From the NCBI RefSeq assembly GCF_014873495.1, contig NZ_JADBGF010000001.1:7440001-7504000 (forward strand): 64,000 nt of DNA, given 5' to 3'. Made by a program: the position numbers and the translations under genes. The notes beneath the pieces were generated by a model, which ran no database searches, had not been told where the DNA came from, and was given only the letters and a program-made list of their open reading frames with translations. Numbering within the stretch: the stretch's first letter is position 1; each line of letters opens with the position of its first letter. This document shows positions 32,851 to 41,761 of the stretch, piece after piece. This stretch comes from Streptomyces stelliscabiei. Its GTDB lineage: Bacteria > Actinomycetota > Actinomycetes > Streptomycetales > Streptomycetaceae.

Positions 32851-33612
32851 ATGACCACCAAGCCCGAGAAGAGCGACGTACGCAAAGCGGACCGCGGACG
32901 GTTCATGCTGAAGCTGTCCGGAGAGGCGTTCTCCGGGGGCGGTGGCCTCGGCGTCGACCCCGACGTGGTGCACGCGATCGCCCGTGAGATCGCGGCCGTC
33001 GTCCGTGACGGCGCGGAGATCGCGGTCGTCATCGGCGGCGGCAACTTCTTCCGCGGCGCCGAGCTGCAGCAGCGCGGCATGGACCGGGCCCGCTCCGACT
33101 ACATGGGCATGCTCGGCACGGTCATGAACTGCCTCGCCCTCCAGGACTTCCTGGAGAAGGAAGGCATCGACAGCCGCGTCCAGACCGCCATCACCATGGG
33201 CCAGGTCGCCGAGCCGTACATCCCGCTGCGCGCCGTGCGCCACCTGGAGAAGGGGCGCGTGGTCATCTTCGGTGCCGGTATGGGCATGCCCTACTTCTCC
33301 ACCGACACCACCGCCGCGCAGCGCGCCCTGGAGATCGACGCCGAGGCGCTGCTGATGGGCAAGAACGGCGTGGACGGGGTCTACGACTCCGACCCCAAGA
33401 CCAACCCGGACGCGGTCAAGTTCGACTCCCTCGGCTACGGCGAGGTCATCACCCGCGAACTGAAGGTCGCCGACGCCACCGCGATCACGCTCTGCCGCGA
33501 CAACAAGCTCCCGATCCTCGTGTTCGAGCTTCTCAAGGAGGGCAATATCGCGCGGGCCGTCAAGGGTGAGAAGATCGGCACTCTCGTGGGTGATCAGGGA
33601 AGCCGGGCCTGA
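32851..33612 (+). CDS. pyrH: uridylate kinase
   Basis: A 253-residue UMP kinase making UDP, of the amino-acid-kinase fold. It has an N-terminal ~15-residue extension, then RFMLKLSGEAFSGGGGLG, VVIGGGNFFRGAEL (phosphate loop) and the uridine-binding QTAITMGQVAEPYIPLRA. PyrH is the step regulated by GTP and UTP in other bacteria. ATG 32851 follows GAGATCTCC-like spacing with a GAAGAGGCGAGA site upstream. It heads the pyrH-frr-cdsA series. Confidence 0.97.
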   Translation: MTTKPEKSDVRKADRGRFMLKLSGEAFSGGGGLGVDPDVVHAIAREIAAVVRDGAEIAVVIGGGNFFRGAELQQRGMDRARSDYMGMLGTVMNCLALQDFLEKEGIDSRVQTAITMGQVAEPYIPLRAVRHLEKGRVVIFGAGMGMPYFSTDTTAAQRALEIDAEALLMGKNGVDGVYDSDPKTNPDAVKFDSLGYGEVITRELKVADATAITLCRDNKLPILVFELLKEGNIARAVKGEKIGTLVGDQGSRA

Positions 33613-33767
33613 CCGGGTCCTTCCCCTGCCCGGGGGACGGGGCCTGACCGGGGGATGGACAATGTCCTGCCGGTCGGGAACCGTGCAGGAACAAGACGCG
33701 ACGCAGCCGGCCGCCGACCAGACCAAGGACAGCTGCCGGGCCTACTCAAGACACGCAGGAGCAAGTG

Positions 33768-34325
33768 GTGATCGAAGAGACCCTCCTCGAGGCCGAGGAG
33801 AAGATGGAGAAGGCCGTCGTCGTCGCCAAGGACGACTTCGCCGCGATCCGCACCGGTCGTGCGCACCCGGCGATGTTCAACAAGATCGTGGCCGACTACT
33901 ACGGTGCGCTGACGCCGATCAACCAGCTGGCCTCGTTCTCCGTGCCGGAGCCGCGCATGGCCGTGGTGACCCCGTTCGACAAGACCGCCCTGCGCAACAT
34001 CGAACAGGCGATCCGCGACTCCGACCTCGGTGTCAACCCGAGCAACGACGGCAACATCATCCGCGTGGTGTTCCCCGAGCTGACCGAGGAGCGCCGCCGC
34101 GACTACATCAAGGTCGCCAAGAGCAAGGCGGAGGACTCCAAGGTGTCCATCCGCTCGGTCCGCCGCAAGGCCAAGGACGCGATCGACAAGCTCGTCAAGG
34201 ACGGCGAGGTCGGCGAGGACGAGGGCCGTCGTGCGGAGAAGGAGCTCGACGACACCACGGCGAAGTACGTCGCCCAGGTGGACGAGCTGCTCAAGCACAA
34301 GGAAGCGGAGCTCCTCGAGGTCTGA
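33768..34325 (+). CDS. frr: ribosome recycling factor
   Basis: A 185-residue RRF that splits post-termination ribosomes with EF-G. It begins IEETLLEAEEKMEKAVVVAKDDFAAIRTGRAHPAMF and shows the typical long three-helix core (ERRRDYIKVAKSKAEDSKVSIR). GTG 33768 is chosen because AGGAG is seven bases upstream; the codon before is also GTG. The stop overlaps the cdsA ATG (TGATG), so the two are coupled. Confidence 0.97.
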   Translation: MIEETLLEAEEKMEKAVVVAKDDFAAIRTGRAHPAMFNKIVADYYGALTPINQLASFSVPEPRMAVVTPFDKTALRNIEQAIRDSDLGVNPSNDGNIIRVVFPELTEERRRDYIKVAKSKAEDSKVSIRSVRRKAKDAIDKLVKDGEVGEDEGRRAEKELDDTTAKYVAQVDELLKHKEAELLEV

Positions 34326-35452
34326 TGAACGACTCTTCCTGGGGCGCGCCGCCACCAGCCGGGTACTGGGCGCCGACCGACCGGGGACCTGTCCAGGGGC
34401 ATGCCCCGGCGGGTCCCCCGTACGATGCGGCTGAGAGCCTGCATCCGATGCAGACTCAGCCCATGCCCATCGTGCCCGACGTACCCGCGCATGGCGGGAA
34501 CCAGGACGACGACCGGGGGGCGGCTCGGCAGGCCGGCCCCCCGTTCCGTGACGAGACGCCGTCGGCGCACCCCTATGGGGAGGCGCCGCAGAAGCCGGAG
34601 CCCATGCCCCACGCCCCGCAGCCCGCCCCGCCGAAGAAGAGCGCGGGCCGTGACCTGGGCGCCGCCATAGGAGTCGGCGTCGGTCTCGGCGTGGTCATCG
34701 TCGCGTCGCTGTTCATCGTCAAGGCGGCCTTCGTCGGCGTCATAGCGGTCGCCGTGGTGGTGGGTCTGTGGGAGCTCACCTCACGCCTGCAGGAACGCAA
34801 GGGCATCAAGGCACCCCTCGTACCGCTCGCGGTCGGCGGGGCGGCCATGGTCGTCGCCGGGTACGTGCGCGGGCCCGAGGGCGCCTGGGTGGCCATGGCC
34901 CTCACCGCGCTCGCCGTCCTCGTCTGGCGGATGACCGAGCCACCCGAGAACTACCTCAAGGACGTCACGGCGGGGGTATTCGCGGCCTTCTACGTGCCGT
35001 TCCTCGCCACGTTCGTCGCGCTCATGCTCACCGCCGACGACGGGCCGCAGCGGGTCATGGTGTTCCTGCTGCTGACCGTGGTCAGCGACACGGGCGCGTA
35101 CGCCGTCGGCTGGCGCTTCGGCACGCACAAGCTCGCGCCGCGCATCAGCCCCGGCAAGACCCGAGAGGGACTGCTCGGCGCGATCGCCTTCGCCATGGTC
35201 GCGGGCGCGCTGCTCATGGAGTTCGTCATCGACGGCGGAGCCTGGTGGCAGGGCCTGCTCCTCGGCCTCGCCGTCGCGGCGAGCGCCACGCTGGGCGACC
35301 TCGGCGAGTCCATGATCAAGCGGGACCTCGGCATCAAGGACATGGGCACGCTGCTGCCGGGCCACGGCGGCATCATGGACCGCCTGGACTCCCTCCTGCC
35401 GACGGCACCCGTGGTGTGGCTGCTGCTGGTGCTGTTCGTGGGCTCCGGCTGA
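34325..35452 (+). CDS. cdsA: phosphatidate cytidylyltransferase CdsA
   Basis: A 375-residue integral membrane enzyme making CDP-diacylglycerol, the branch point of phospholipid synthesis. A Pro/Gly/His-rich cytoplasmic extension (~115 residues) precedes eight or so membrane segments. The family signature near the C-terminus is present: GDLGESMIKRDLGIKDMGTLLPGHGGIMDRLDSLL in two halves around GIKDMG. The N-terminal extension is typical of actinobacteria. The ATG overlaps the frr stop. Its acidic and proline-rich tail has no known role. Confidence 0.96.
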   Translation: MNDSSWGAPPPAGYWAPTDRGPVQGHAPAGPPYDAAESLHPMQTQPMPIVPDVPAHGGNQDDDRGAARQAGPPFRDETPSAHPYGEAPQKPEPMPHAPQPAPPKKSAGRDLGAAIGVGVGLGVVIVASLFIVKAAFVGVIAVAVVVGLWELTSRLQERKGIKAPLVPLAVGGAAMVVAGYVRGPEGAWVAMALTALAVLVWRMTEPPENYLKDVTAGVFAAFYVPFLATFVALMLTADDGPQRVMVFLLLTVVSDTGAYAVGWRFGTHKLAPRISPGKTREGLLGAIAFAMVAGALLMEFVIDGGAWWQGLLLGLAVAASATLGDLGESMIKRDLGIKDMGTLLPGHGGIMDRLDSLLPTAPVVWLLLVLFVGSG

Positions 35453-35479
35453 CGGGCCGACCGTACGCACGAGACGCGA

Positions 35480-35517
35480 GTGGGCCCCTGCTCTGGTTCG
35501 CCAGGGCGGGGGCCCAC
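35480..35517 (+). terminator. terminator of the pyrH-frr-cdsA unit
   Basis: GTGGGCCCC (35480-35488) pairs with GGGGCCCAC (35509-35517), and an inner CTCTGG-TTCG-CCAGGG stem extends it. It begins 28 bases after the cdsA stop. Confidence 0.85.
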
Positions 35518-35647
35518 CGCTGTTGCCGTTCGGGGCGCGGTCGGGCCGGGCGGGACGGGCGGCGCAGGCAGCCGCGGGCGAGCGGGATCCCGCGGGCCGC
35601 ACCGGCGGGGCGGGCCACTGCAGTGGATCTGCGACACTGGGTGGGTT

Positions 35648-36754
35648 ATGCCGAAGCCCGGAGAACTCACATTCGTCGCCCCCCGCGGAGCCAAGAAGCC
35701 GCCGCGGCATCTTGCTGATCTTTCGCCTGTGGAGCGTAAGGAGGCTGTTGCCGCGATCGGGGAGAAGCCGTTTCGCGCCAAGCAGCTCTCGCAGCACTAC
35801 TTCGCGCGGTACGCGCACGACCCGGAGCAGTGGACCGACATCCCCGCCGGGGCGCGGGAGAAGCTGCGGGAGGCGTTGCTTCCGGAGCTGATGACGGTCG
35901 TGCGGCATCTGTCGACCGACCAGGAGACCACGCGCAAGACGCTGTGGCGGCTGTTCGACGGGACGCTCGTCGAGTCGGTGCTGATGCGGTACCCGGACCG
36001 GGTGACGATGTGCATCAGTTCTCAGGCCGGGTGCGGGATGAACTGTCCGTTCTGCGCCACCGGGCAGGCGGGGCTGGACCGGAACCTGTCCACCGCCGAG
36101 ATCGTCCATCAGATCGTCGACGGGATGCGGGCGCTGCGGGACGGAGAGATCCCGGGTGGACCCGCGCGGCTCTCCAACATCGTCTTCATGGGGATGGGCG
36201 AGCCGCTCGCCAACTACAACCGGGTCGTCGGCGCCATTCGCCGGCTCACCGACCCGGAGCCGGACGGGCTGGGGCTGTCACAGCGCGGCATCACGGTGTC
36301 GACGGTCGGGCTGGTGCCCGCCATCCACCGGTTCGCCGACGAGGGGTTCAAGTGCCGGCTCGCCATCTCCCTGCATGCGCCGGACGACGAACTGCGCGAC
36401 ACCCTCGTCCCCGTGAACACGCGGTGGAAGGTACGTGAGGTCCTCGACGCCGGGTGGGAGTACGCGGCCAGGTCCGGGCGCCGGCTGTCCATCGAGTACG
36501 CGCTGATCCGGGACATCAACGACCAGGCGTGGCGCGGTGACCGGCTGGGCCGGCTGCTCAAGGGCAAGCCGGTGCACGTGAACCTGATTCCGCTGAACCC
36601 CACTCCGGGGTCCAAGTGGACCGCCTCCCGGCCCGAGGACGAGAAGGCGTTCGTCGAGGCCATCGCCGCCCACGGCGTGCCGGTGACCGTCCGGGACACC
36701 CGGGGGCAGGAGATCGACGGGGCGTGCGGGCAGCTGGCGGCCACCGAGAGGTGA
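35648..36754 (+). CDS. rlmN: 23S rRNA (A2503-C2) / tRNA (A37-C2) methyltransferase RlmN
   Basis: A 368-residue radical-SAM enzyme that methylates C2 of adenine 2503 in 23S rRNA and of A37 in some tRNAs. The cluster motif is CGMNCPFC near residue 130 (CxxxCxxC). The methyl-carrier Cys near the C-terminus is in IDGACGQLAA. It begins MPKPGELTFVAPRGAKK. ATG 35648 is chosen though no ribosome-binding site precedes; GACACT nine bases before it may be a -10, suggesting a short or absent leader. Confidence 0.95.
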   Translation: MPKPGELTFVAPRGAKKPPRHLADLSPVERKEAVAAIGEKPFRAKQLSQHYFARYAHDPEQWTDIPAGAREKLREALLPELMTVVRHLSTDQETTRKTLWRLFDGTLVESVLMRYPDRVTMCISSQAGCGMNCPFCATGQAGLDRNLSTAEIVHQIVDGMRALRDGEIPGGPARLSNIVFMGMGEPLANYNRVVGAIRRLTDPEPDGLGLSQRGITVSTVGLVPAIHRFADEGFKCRLAISLHAPDDELRDTLVPVNTRWKVREVLDAGWEYAARSGRRLSIEYALIRDINDQAWRGDRLGRLLKGKPVHVNLIPLNPTPGSKWTASRPEDEKAFVEAIAAHGVPVTVRDTRGQEIDGACGQLAATER

Positions 36755-36764
36755 GAGGCCGGGG

Positions 36765-36818
36765 AGACCCCGACCGGGACGCAGACCCCGACCGGGGCGG
36801 AGACCCCGACCGGGGCCA
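36765..36818. repeat. three tandem 18-bp repeats after rlmN
   Basis: The unit AGACCCCGACCGGGGCGG occurs three times in a row (36765-36782, 36783-36800, 36801-36818) with small changes (GGGACGC in the first, GGGGCCA in the third). Each has a CCCCG-CGGGG-like inner inverted repeat. It starts about ten bases after the rlmN stop. Confidence 0.85.
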
Positions 36819-36906
36819 GGAGCGAGCAGGAGCAGCTCGTGGCCACCGGCAGGAGTCGGAATCCGGCCACGGGGTACTCTGACCCCCGTACACACATCTT
36901 CATATT

Positions 36907-36998
36907 CCGACAGGGGAGCGCCACAGCGCTGAGAGTGCGGCAAGCGGGCCGCAGACCCTCTGAACCTCGCCCAGGTCATTCTGGGTAGGAAGTTCGGT
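36907..36998 (+). promoter_or_regulatory. TPP (THI-box) riboswitch
   Basis: The conserved core is present: CAGGGGAGCGC, then CGCTGAGAGTGCGG, then GACCCTCTGAACCT and CAGGTCATTCTGGGTAGGAAG, with ends CCGA (36907) and TCGG (36995-36998) able to close P1. CTGAGA is at 36929-36934. This is the thiamin pyrophosphate aptamer. It precedes a thiamine transporter operon and a strong terminator, so high TPP should stop transcription. Confidence 0.93.
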
Positions 36999-37016
36999 CA
37001 TCACTCAAGCTGTTGC

Positions 37017-37063
37017 GCCCTGCCCGGGTGCCTTCGCCAGTTCCGGAGGCACCCGGGCAGGGC
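37017..37063 (+). terminator. attenuator hairpin downstream of the TPP riboswitch
   Basis: GCCCTGCCCGGGTGCCT (37017-37033) pairs perfectly with AGGCACCCGGGCAGGGC (37047-37063), a 17-bp stem with a 13-base loop. It lies between the aptamer and the thiB start and should be the expression platform. Confidence 0.85.
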
Positions 37064-37097
37064 CGCGTCTCTTCCTGGTCACTCCAGGAGGAATCCA

Positions 37098-38174
37098 GTG
37101 CACATCAGAACGTTCGTCGCCGCGGCCGTCGGACTCGGGCTCGTCACGCTGTCCGCGTGCGGCTCCTCGTCCGACGACACCGGGTCGGGCGGCTCCAGGA
37201 CCGTCACGCTCGTCAGCCACGGCTCCTTCGCCTACTCCAAGGGCGTGCTGAAGGCGTTCGAGAAGGAGTCCGGGTACAAGGTCAAGGTCCTCAAGAGCGG
37301 GGACGCGGGGCAGGCCGTCAACCAGGCGATCCTCACCAAGGACAACCCGCAGGGCGACGTCTTCTTCGGCGTCGACAACACGCTGCTCTCCCGCGCGCTC
37401 GACAACGGCCTCTTCCAGCCGTACGAGGCGAAGGGACTCGACAAGGTCGGCGCCGCGTACCAGCTGGACAAGGCCGAGCACCGGGTCACGCCCATCGACT
37501 CCGGTGACATCTGCGTCAACTACGACAAGGCGTACTTCAGCGAGAAGAAGATCGAACCGCCCACGTCGTTCGACGATCTGGTCAAGCCCGAGTACAAGGA
37601 CCTCCTCGTCACCGAGAACGCCTCCACCTCCTCGCCCGGGCTCGGCTTCGTCCTCGGTACAGCCGCCCGGTACGGGGACGACGGCTGGGAGGGCTACTGG
37701 AAGAAGCTCAAGGCCAACGGCGTGAAGGTCGTCGACGGCTGGGAGCAGGCGTACTACCAGGAGTTCTCCGGGTCGACGGACGGCAGGAAGGCCGGAGGTG
37801 ACCGGCCGCTCGTGGTGTCGTACGCGTCCTCGCCGCCCGCCGAGGTCGTCTACGCGAACCCGCGGCCGAAGACCGCGCCGACCGGGGTCGCCGAGGGCAC
37901 CTGCTTCCGGCAGATCGAGTTCGCGGGGCTGCTGAGCAACGCGAAGAACGCCGAGGGCGGCAAGGCGCTGATCGACTTCCTGATCTCGAAGAGGTTCCAG
38001 GAGGACATGCCGCTCAACATGTTCGTGTACCCGGTGGTCGAAGGCGCCTCCGTGCCCGCCGAGTTCACCGAGTACGGACCCGCGGCGAAGGACCCCGAGA
38101 CCATGGCGCCGAAGAAGATCGCCGAGAACCGTGACCAGTGGGTCAAGTCGTGGACCTCGCTCGTACTGAAGTAG
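37098..38174 (+). CDS. thiB: thiamine ABC transporter substrate-binding lipoprotein
   Basis: A 358-residue extracytoplasmic binding lipoprotein. The signal peptide MHIRTFVAAAVGLGLVTLSAC ends in a lipobox with Cys21. The mature part has the family pattern TVTLVSHGSFAYSKGVLKAFEKE and VVSYASSPPAEVVYANP, as in ThiB/TbpA. GTG 37098 follows AGGAGGAA. It is under the TPP riboswitch and its end overlaps thiP, so binding of thiamine or thiamine phosphates is a confident inference. Confidence 0.93.
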   Translation: MHIRTFVAAAVGLGLVTLSACGSSSDDTGSGGSRTVTLVSHGSFAYSKGVLKAFEKESGYKVKVLKSGDAGQAVNQAILTKDNPQGDVFFGVDNTLLSRALDNGLFQPYEAKGLDKVGAAYQLDKAEHRVTPIDSGDICVNYDKAYFSEKKIEPPTSFDDLVKPEYKDLLVTENASTSSPGLGFVLGTAARYGDDGWEGYWKKLKANGVKVVDGWEQAYYQEFSGSTDGRKAGGDRPLVVSYASSPPAEVVYANPRPKTAPTGVAEGTCFRQIEFAGLLSNAKNAEGGKALIDFLISKRFQEDMPLNMFVYPVVEGASVPAEFTEYGPAAKDPETMAPKKIAENRDQWVKSWTSLVLK

Positions 38175-39877
38175 CGAAGACGTCGGCCGGGACCGCGCCG
38201 CGCGGACCCCGTCGGTCGGGGAGCGCGGCGCGGCTCGGGCTCATGGCGCTGCCGGTCGCGTTCTTCGGGGTGTTCTTCGCCCACCCCGTCGCCGCGATCG
38301 TGGTGCGCGGGCTCAAGGACGGCGGGACCTGGGACCTCGGGCGGATCGGGGAGGTACTGGGGGACTCCGGGATCCGGCACGTGCTGTGGTTCACCACCTG
38401 GCAGGCGTTCGTCTCGACCGCGCTCACGCTGCTGATCGCACTCCCCGGCGCGTATGTCTTCGCGCGCTTCGATTTCAGGGGCAAGGACCTGCTGCGGGCG
38501 GTCGTGACCGTGCCGTTCGTGCTGCCGACCGTGGTCGTCGGTACGGCTTTCCTGGCCCTGGTGGGGCGGGGCGGGCTGCTCGACGAGGTGTGGGGCGTAC
38601 GGCTGGACACCACGGTCTGGGCCATCCTGCTCGCGCATGTGTTCTTCAACTACGCGGTGGTCGTACGGACCGTGGGCGGGCTGTGGGCGCAGCTCGACCC
38701 CCGACAGGAGGAGGCCGCGCGGATGCTCGGGGCGTCCCCGTTCGCGGCCTGGCGGAGGGTGACGCTCCCGGCGCTCGCGCCCGCCGTGGCCGCCGCCGCC
38801 CTGATGGTCTTCCTCTTCACCTTCACCTCGTTCGGGGTGGTGCAGATCCTCGGCGGCCCGACCTTCTCGACGCTGGAGGTGGAGATCTACCGGCAGACCT
38901 CGGAGATCTTCGACCTGTCGGCGGCCGCCGTGCTGACGCTCGTGCAGTTCGTCGCCGTCGGGCTGATCCTCGCCGTGCACGCGTGGACCGTACGGCGGCG
39001 GGAGACCGCGCTGCGGCTGGTGGACGCCACGCTCACGGCCCGGCGGCCGCGCGGAGCCGGGCAGTGGGCGCTGCTGGGCGGGGTGCTCGTCACCGTCGTC
39101 GTGCTGATCCTGCTGCCGTTGAGCGTGCTGGTGCAGAGGTCGCTCGACGCGCCCGGATTCGGCTACTACACGGCGCTGACCAGCGACGACGGCGGGATCT
39201 TCCTGGTGGCGCCGATCGAGGCGGTGGGCAACTCGCTCCTGTACGCGCTCGTCGCGACCGGCATCGCCCTGCTGGTCGGCGGGCTCGCCGCCGCCGCGCT
39301 CACCCTCCCCGACTCCCGGCGTCGTCCGCACGGGGGGACCCCCACGGCCGGCCGCCTCGTCCGGGGCTTCGACGCGCTGCTCATGCTGCCGCTCGGGGTG
39401 TCCGCGGTGACCGTCGGCTTCGGGTTCCTGATCGCGCTGGACGAGCCGCCGCTGGACCTGCGGTCGTCCTGGATCCTGGTGCCGCTCGCCCAGGCCCTGG
39501 TGGGCGTCCCCTTCGTCGTCCGGACCATGCTGCCCGTGCTGCGGGCGGTGGACGAACGGCTGCGGGAGGCGGCGGCCGTGCTGGGGGCGTCGCCGTGGCG
39601 GGTGTGGCGCGAGGTCGACCTGCCGCTGGTGCGGCGGGCCCTGCTGATCGCGGCCGGCTTCGCCTTCGCCGTCTCGCTCGGGGAGTTCGGGGCGACCGTG
39701 TTCATCGCGCGCGCCGACAACCCCACGCTCCCGGTGGCCGTGGCACGGCTGCTCGGCCGTCCCGGTGATCTCAACTACGGCCAGGCGATGGCCCTTTCGA
39801 CGATTCTGATGGTGGTGTGCGCGGTGGCCCTGCTGGTGCTGGAGCGCCTGCGTACCGATCGCACGGGGGAGTTCTGA
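38138..39877 (+). CDS. thiP: thiamine ABC transporter permease
   Basis: A 579-residue double-length permease with two homologous halves of about six membrane segments each, as in ThiP. Each half has an EAA-type cytoplasmic loop: EAARMLGASPFAAWRRVTLP near residue 190, and EAAAVLGASPWRVWREVDLP near 475. GTG 38138 overlaps thiB by 37 bases; GTG 38150 is an alternative. The stop overlaps the thiQ ATG as TGATG. Confidence 0.93.
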   Translation: MGQVVDLARTEVAKTSAGTAPRGPRRSGSAARLGLMALPVAFFGVFFAHPVAAIVVRGLKDGGTWDLGRIGEVLGDSGIRHVLWFTTWQAFVSTALTLLIALPGAYVFARFDFRGKDLLRAVVTVPFVLPTVVVGTAFLALVGRGGLLDEVWGVRLDTTVWAILLAHVFFNYAVVVRTVGGLWAQLDPRQEEAARMLGASPFAAWRRVTLPALAPAVAAAALMVFLFTFTSFGVVQILGGPTFSTLEVEIYRQTSEIFDLSAAAVLTLVQFVAVGLILAVHAWTVRRRETALRLVDATLTARRPRGAGQWALLGGVLVTVVVLILLPLSVLVQRSLDAPGFGYYTALTSDDGGIFLVAPIEAVGNSLLYALVATGIALLVGGLAAAALTLPDSRRRPHGGTPTAGRLVRGFDALLMLPLGVSAVTVGFGFLIALDEPPLDLRSSWILVPLAQALVGVPFVVRTMLPVLRAVDERLREAAAVLGASPWRVWREVDLPLVRRALLIAAGFAFAVSLGEFGATVFIARADNPTLPVAVARLLGRPGDLNYGQAMALSTILMVVCAVALLVLERLRTDRTGEF

Positions 39878-40911
39878 TGTTGCTCGGGCTTGAGGGCGCG
39901 ACCGTACGGTTCGACGGGCGGGCCGTGCTCGACGCGGTCGATCTGGAGGTCGCCGAGCACGAGATCGTGTGTGTGCTGGGGCCCAGCGGCAGCGGCAAGT
40001 CGACGCTGCTGCGGGTGGTCGCCGGGCTGCAACCGCTCGACGGCGGGCGGGTGCTGCTGGCCGGGAACGACCAGGCGGGTGTGCCCGCGCACAAGCGGGG
40101 TGTCGGCCTGATGTTCCAGGACCATCAGCTCTTCCCGCAGCGCGACGTCGCCGGGAACGTCGCCTTCGGTCCCCGGATGCATGGCGCGGCGAAGAGCGAA
40201 CGTGCCCTACGGGTGCGGGAGTTGCTGGAGCTGGTCGGGCTGCCCGGAGCGGCCCGGCGGCCGGTCGGGGAGCTGTCCGGCGGTGAGCAGCAGCGGGTCG
40301 CGCTGGCCCGGGCCCTCGCCCCCCACCCCCGGTTGCTGATGCTCGACGAGCCCCTCGGCCAGCTGGACCGCTCGCTGCGGGAGCGGTTGGTCGTCGAACT
40401 GCGGCAGCTGTTCGCGGAGTTGGGCACGACCGTGCTGGCGGTCACGCATGACCAGGGTGAGGCGTTCGCGCTGGCCGACCGGGTCGTGGTGATGCGGGAC
40501 GGACGGATCGCCCAGTCCGGCACGCCTCTCGACGTGTGGCAGCGGCCGGCCGACGAGTTCGTGGCCCGATTCCTCGGCTTCGACAACGTGGTCGAGGCGA
40601 CCGTGACCGGGGCGGCCGCGGACACGGCGTGGGGCAAGGTGCCGGTGCCGGAGGGCTCGCCGCAGGGGGCGTGCACGCTGCTCGTGCGGCCCGCCGGGGT
40701 GCGCCTGGTCGACGCGGCGGACGGGCTGCGCTGCACCGTCACCGCGCGCACCTTCCGGGGCACCCATGTCGCCGTGCACCTCCAGCCCGAGGGCGCGCCG
40801 CGCCTGGAGGCGGCGTGCGGGCTGCGGGACGCGCCGGCGCTCGGGGAGCGGGTGGGCGTGAGCTTCGACGTGACCGAGATCGTCGTGCTGGGGGCCGGCC
40901 CGACCGCGTAG
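39877..40911 (+). CDS. thiQ: thiamine ABC transporter ATP-binding protein
   Basis: A 344-residue ATPase energising ThiBP. Walker A GPSGSGKSTLLR near residue 38, Q-loop LMFQDHQLF, signature LSGGEQQRVALARAL near 135, Walker B LLMLDEPLGQLD, and H-loop VTHDQGEAF. A C-terminal ~110-residue TOBE-like extension (from ~235) is longer than in E. coli ThiQ and may be regulatory. The ATG overlaps the thiP stop. Confidence 0.92.
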   Translation: MLLGLEGATVRFDGRAVLDAVDLEVAEHEIVCVLGPSGSGKSTLLRVVAGLQPLDGGRVLLAGNDQAGVPAHKRGVGLMFQDHQLFPQRDVAGNVAFGPRMHGAAKSERALRVRELLELVGLPGAARRPVGELSGGEQQRVALARALAPHPRLLMLDEPLGQLDRSLRERLVVELRQLFAELGTTVLAVTHDQGEAFALADRVVVMRDGRIAQSGTPLDVWQRPADEFVARFLGFDNVVEATVTGAAADTAWGKVPVPEGSPQGACTLLVRPAGVRLVDAADGLRCTVTARTFRGTHVAVHLQPEGAPRLEAACGLRDAPALGERVGVSFDVTEIVVLGAGPTA

Positions 40912-40948
40912 GCAGGCGCGCCGTGGCGATGCGTGGGAGAACGAGCGT

Positions 40949-40983
40949 GTGGCCCGTGCCCCTCCGAGAGGGGCACGGGCCAC
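40949..40983. terminator. terminator between thiQ and the LAETG gene
   Basis: GTGGCCCGTGCCCCTC (40949-40964) pairs perfectly with GAGGGGCACGGGCCAC (40968-40983), a 16-bp stem with a 3-base loop, between convergent genes ending at 40911 and 41003. Confidence 0.9.
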
Positions 40984-41002
40984 GGCTCTGACAAGCGTCT
41001 GA

Positions 41003-41761
41003 TCAGCGTGTGGAGGCCCCACGCCGCCGCATGCTGTAGTACACGGCACCGGCGCCGAGGGCGACCAGGGCTGCCGCGGCACCGGCGATCGGGCCGGTGT
41101 TCGCGTCGCTGCCGGTCTCGGCGAGGTTGGAGTCGCCGCCGGTCTCGGTGAGACTGGAATCGCCCTCGGGGGAGGGGGCGTTGTTGTCGTTCGAGCCGAC
41201 GGGGGTGGTGCCCTCGGACGCGGACGGCGTGGGGGACGTCCTGGTCTCGGAGGGCTCGTCCTCGCCCTTGCCGTTGCCCTTGCCCTTGCCGTTGCCCTGA
41301 CCCTTGCCGTCCGAAGGCTTCTCCGGGCCCTTGGAGGCGGCCGGCGGGGTGTCCGCCTTGGTCCCGCAGGCCTTGGAGGGGGCGATCAGGTTCGGCTTGA
41401 TGTCGTCGTCGACGTAGTTCTCCGCCGTGATGTGGACGCGGTACTCGGCCTTCGGCTCCCAGTCCTCCTCGAAGGTGATGGTGACACCGTCGGCGGTGGA
41501 GTCGGTGATCGTCCTGCTGCCGACCTGACGCAGGTCGGCCCCGTTGTTCTCCAGATAGACGGTGACCTCGGCCTCGACGCCCAGGGGGTCCACGTCGGTC
41601 ACGCGGATGACGCCCTTGTCACCGTCGCACGCGGCGACGGCGGAGAAGTCCTTGATGCTGCAGGCCATGGCGTTGCCGGCAGCGCCGAACACGAGTGCGG
41701 CGGACGCGACGGCAACACCGACATAGCGCGAAGTCCGCGCGGTACGGAGAGATATGGACAC
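41003..41761 (-). CDS. LAETG-type sortase-anchored cell-wall protein
   Basis: A 252-residue exported protein. The signal peptide is MSISLRTARTSRYVGVAVASAALVFGAAGNAMA, with likely cleavage after AMA. A ~100-residue folded part has two Cys pairs' worth of cysteines (ACSIKDFSAVAAC, KACG). A Lys/Gly/Asn linker (GKGQGNGKGKGNGKG) and a Ser/Pro/Thr-rich stretch lead to SLTETGGDSNLAETGSDANTG, a membrane helix and an RRRG tail. LAETG matches the LAxTG motif of class E sortases in Streptomyces. Surface role is unknown. Confidence 0.88.
   Translation of the reverse strand: MSISLRTARTSRYVGVAVASAALVFGAAGNAMACSIKDFSAVAACDGDKGVIRVTDVDPLGVEAEVTVYLENNGADLRQVGSRTITDSTADGVTITFEEDWEPKAEYRVHITAENYVDDDIKPNLIAPSKACGTKADTPPAASKGPEKPSDGKGQGNGKGKGNGKGEDEPSETRTSPTPSASEGTTPVGSNDNNAPSPEGDSSLTETGGDSNLAETGSDANTGPIAGAAAALVALGAGAVYYSMRRRGASTR

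Larger units (their letters stand above)
36755..37097. other. 343-bp rlmN-thiB interval
   Basis: No gene is present. In order it holds the 18-bp repeats, a short gap to ~36905, the TPP riboswitch, the attenuator hairpin and the thiB ribosome-binding site (AGGAGGAA, 37086-37093). Confidence 0.6.
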
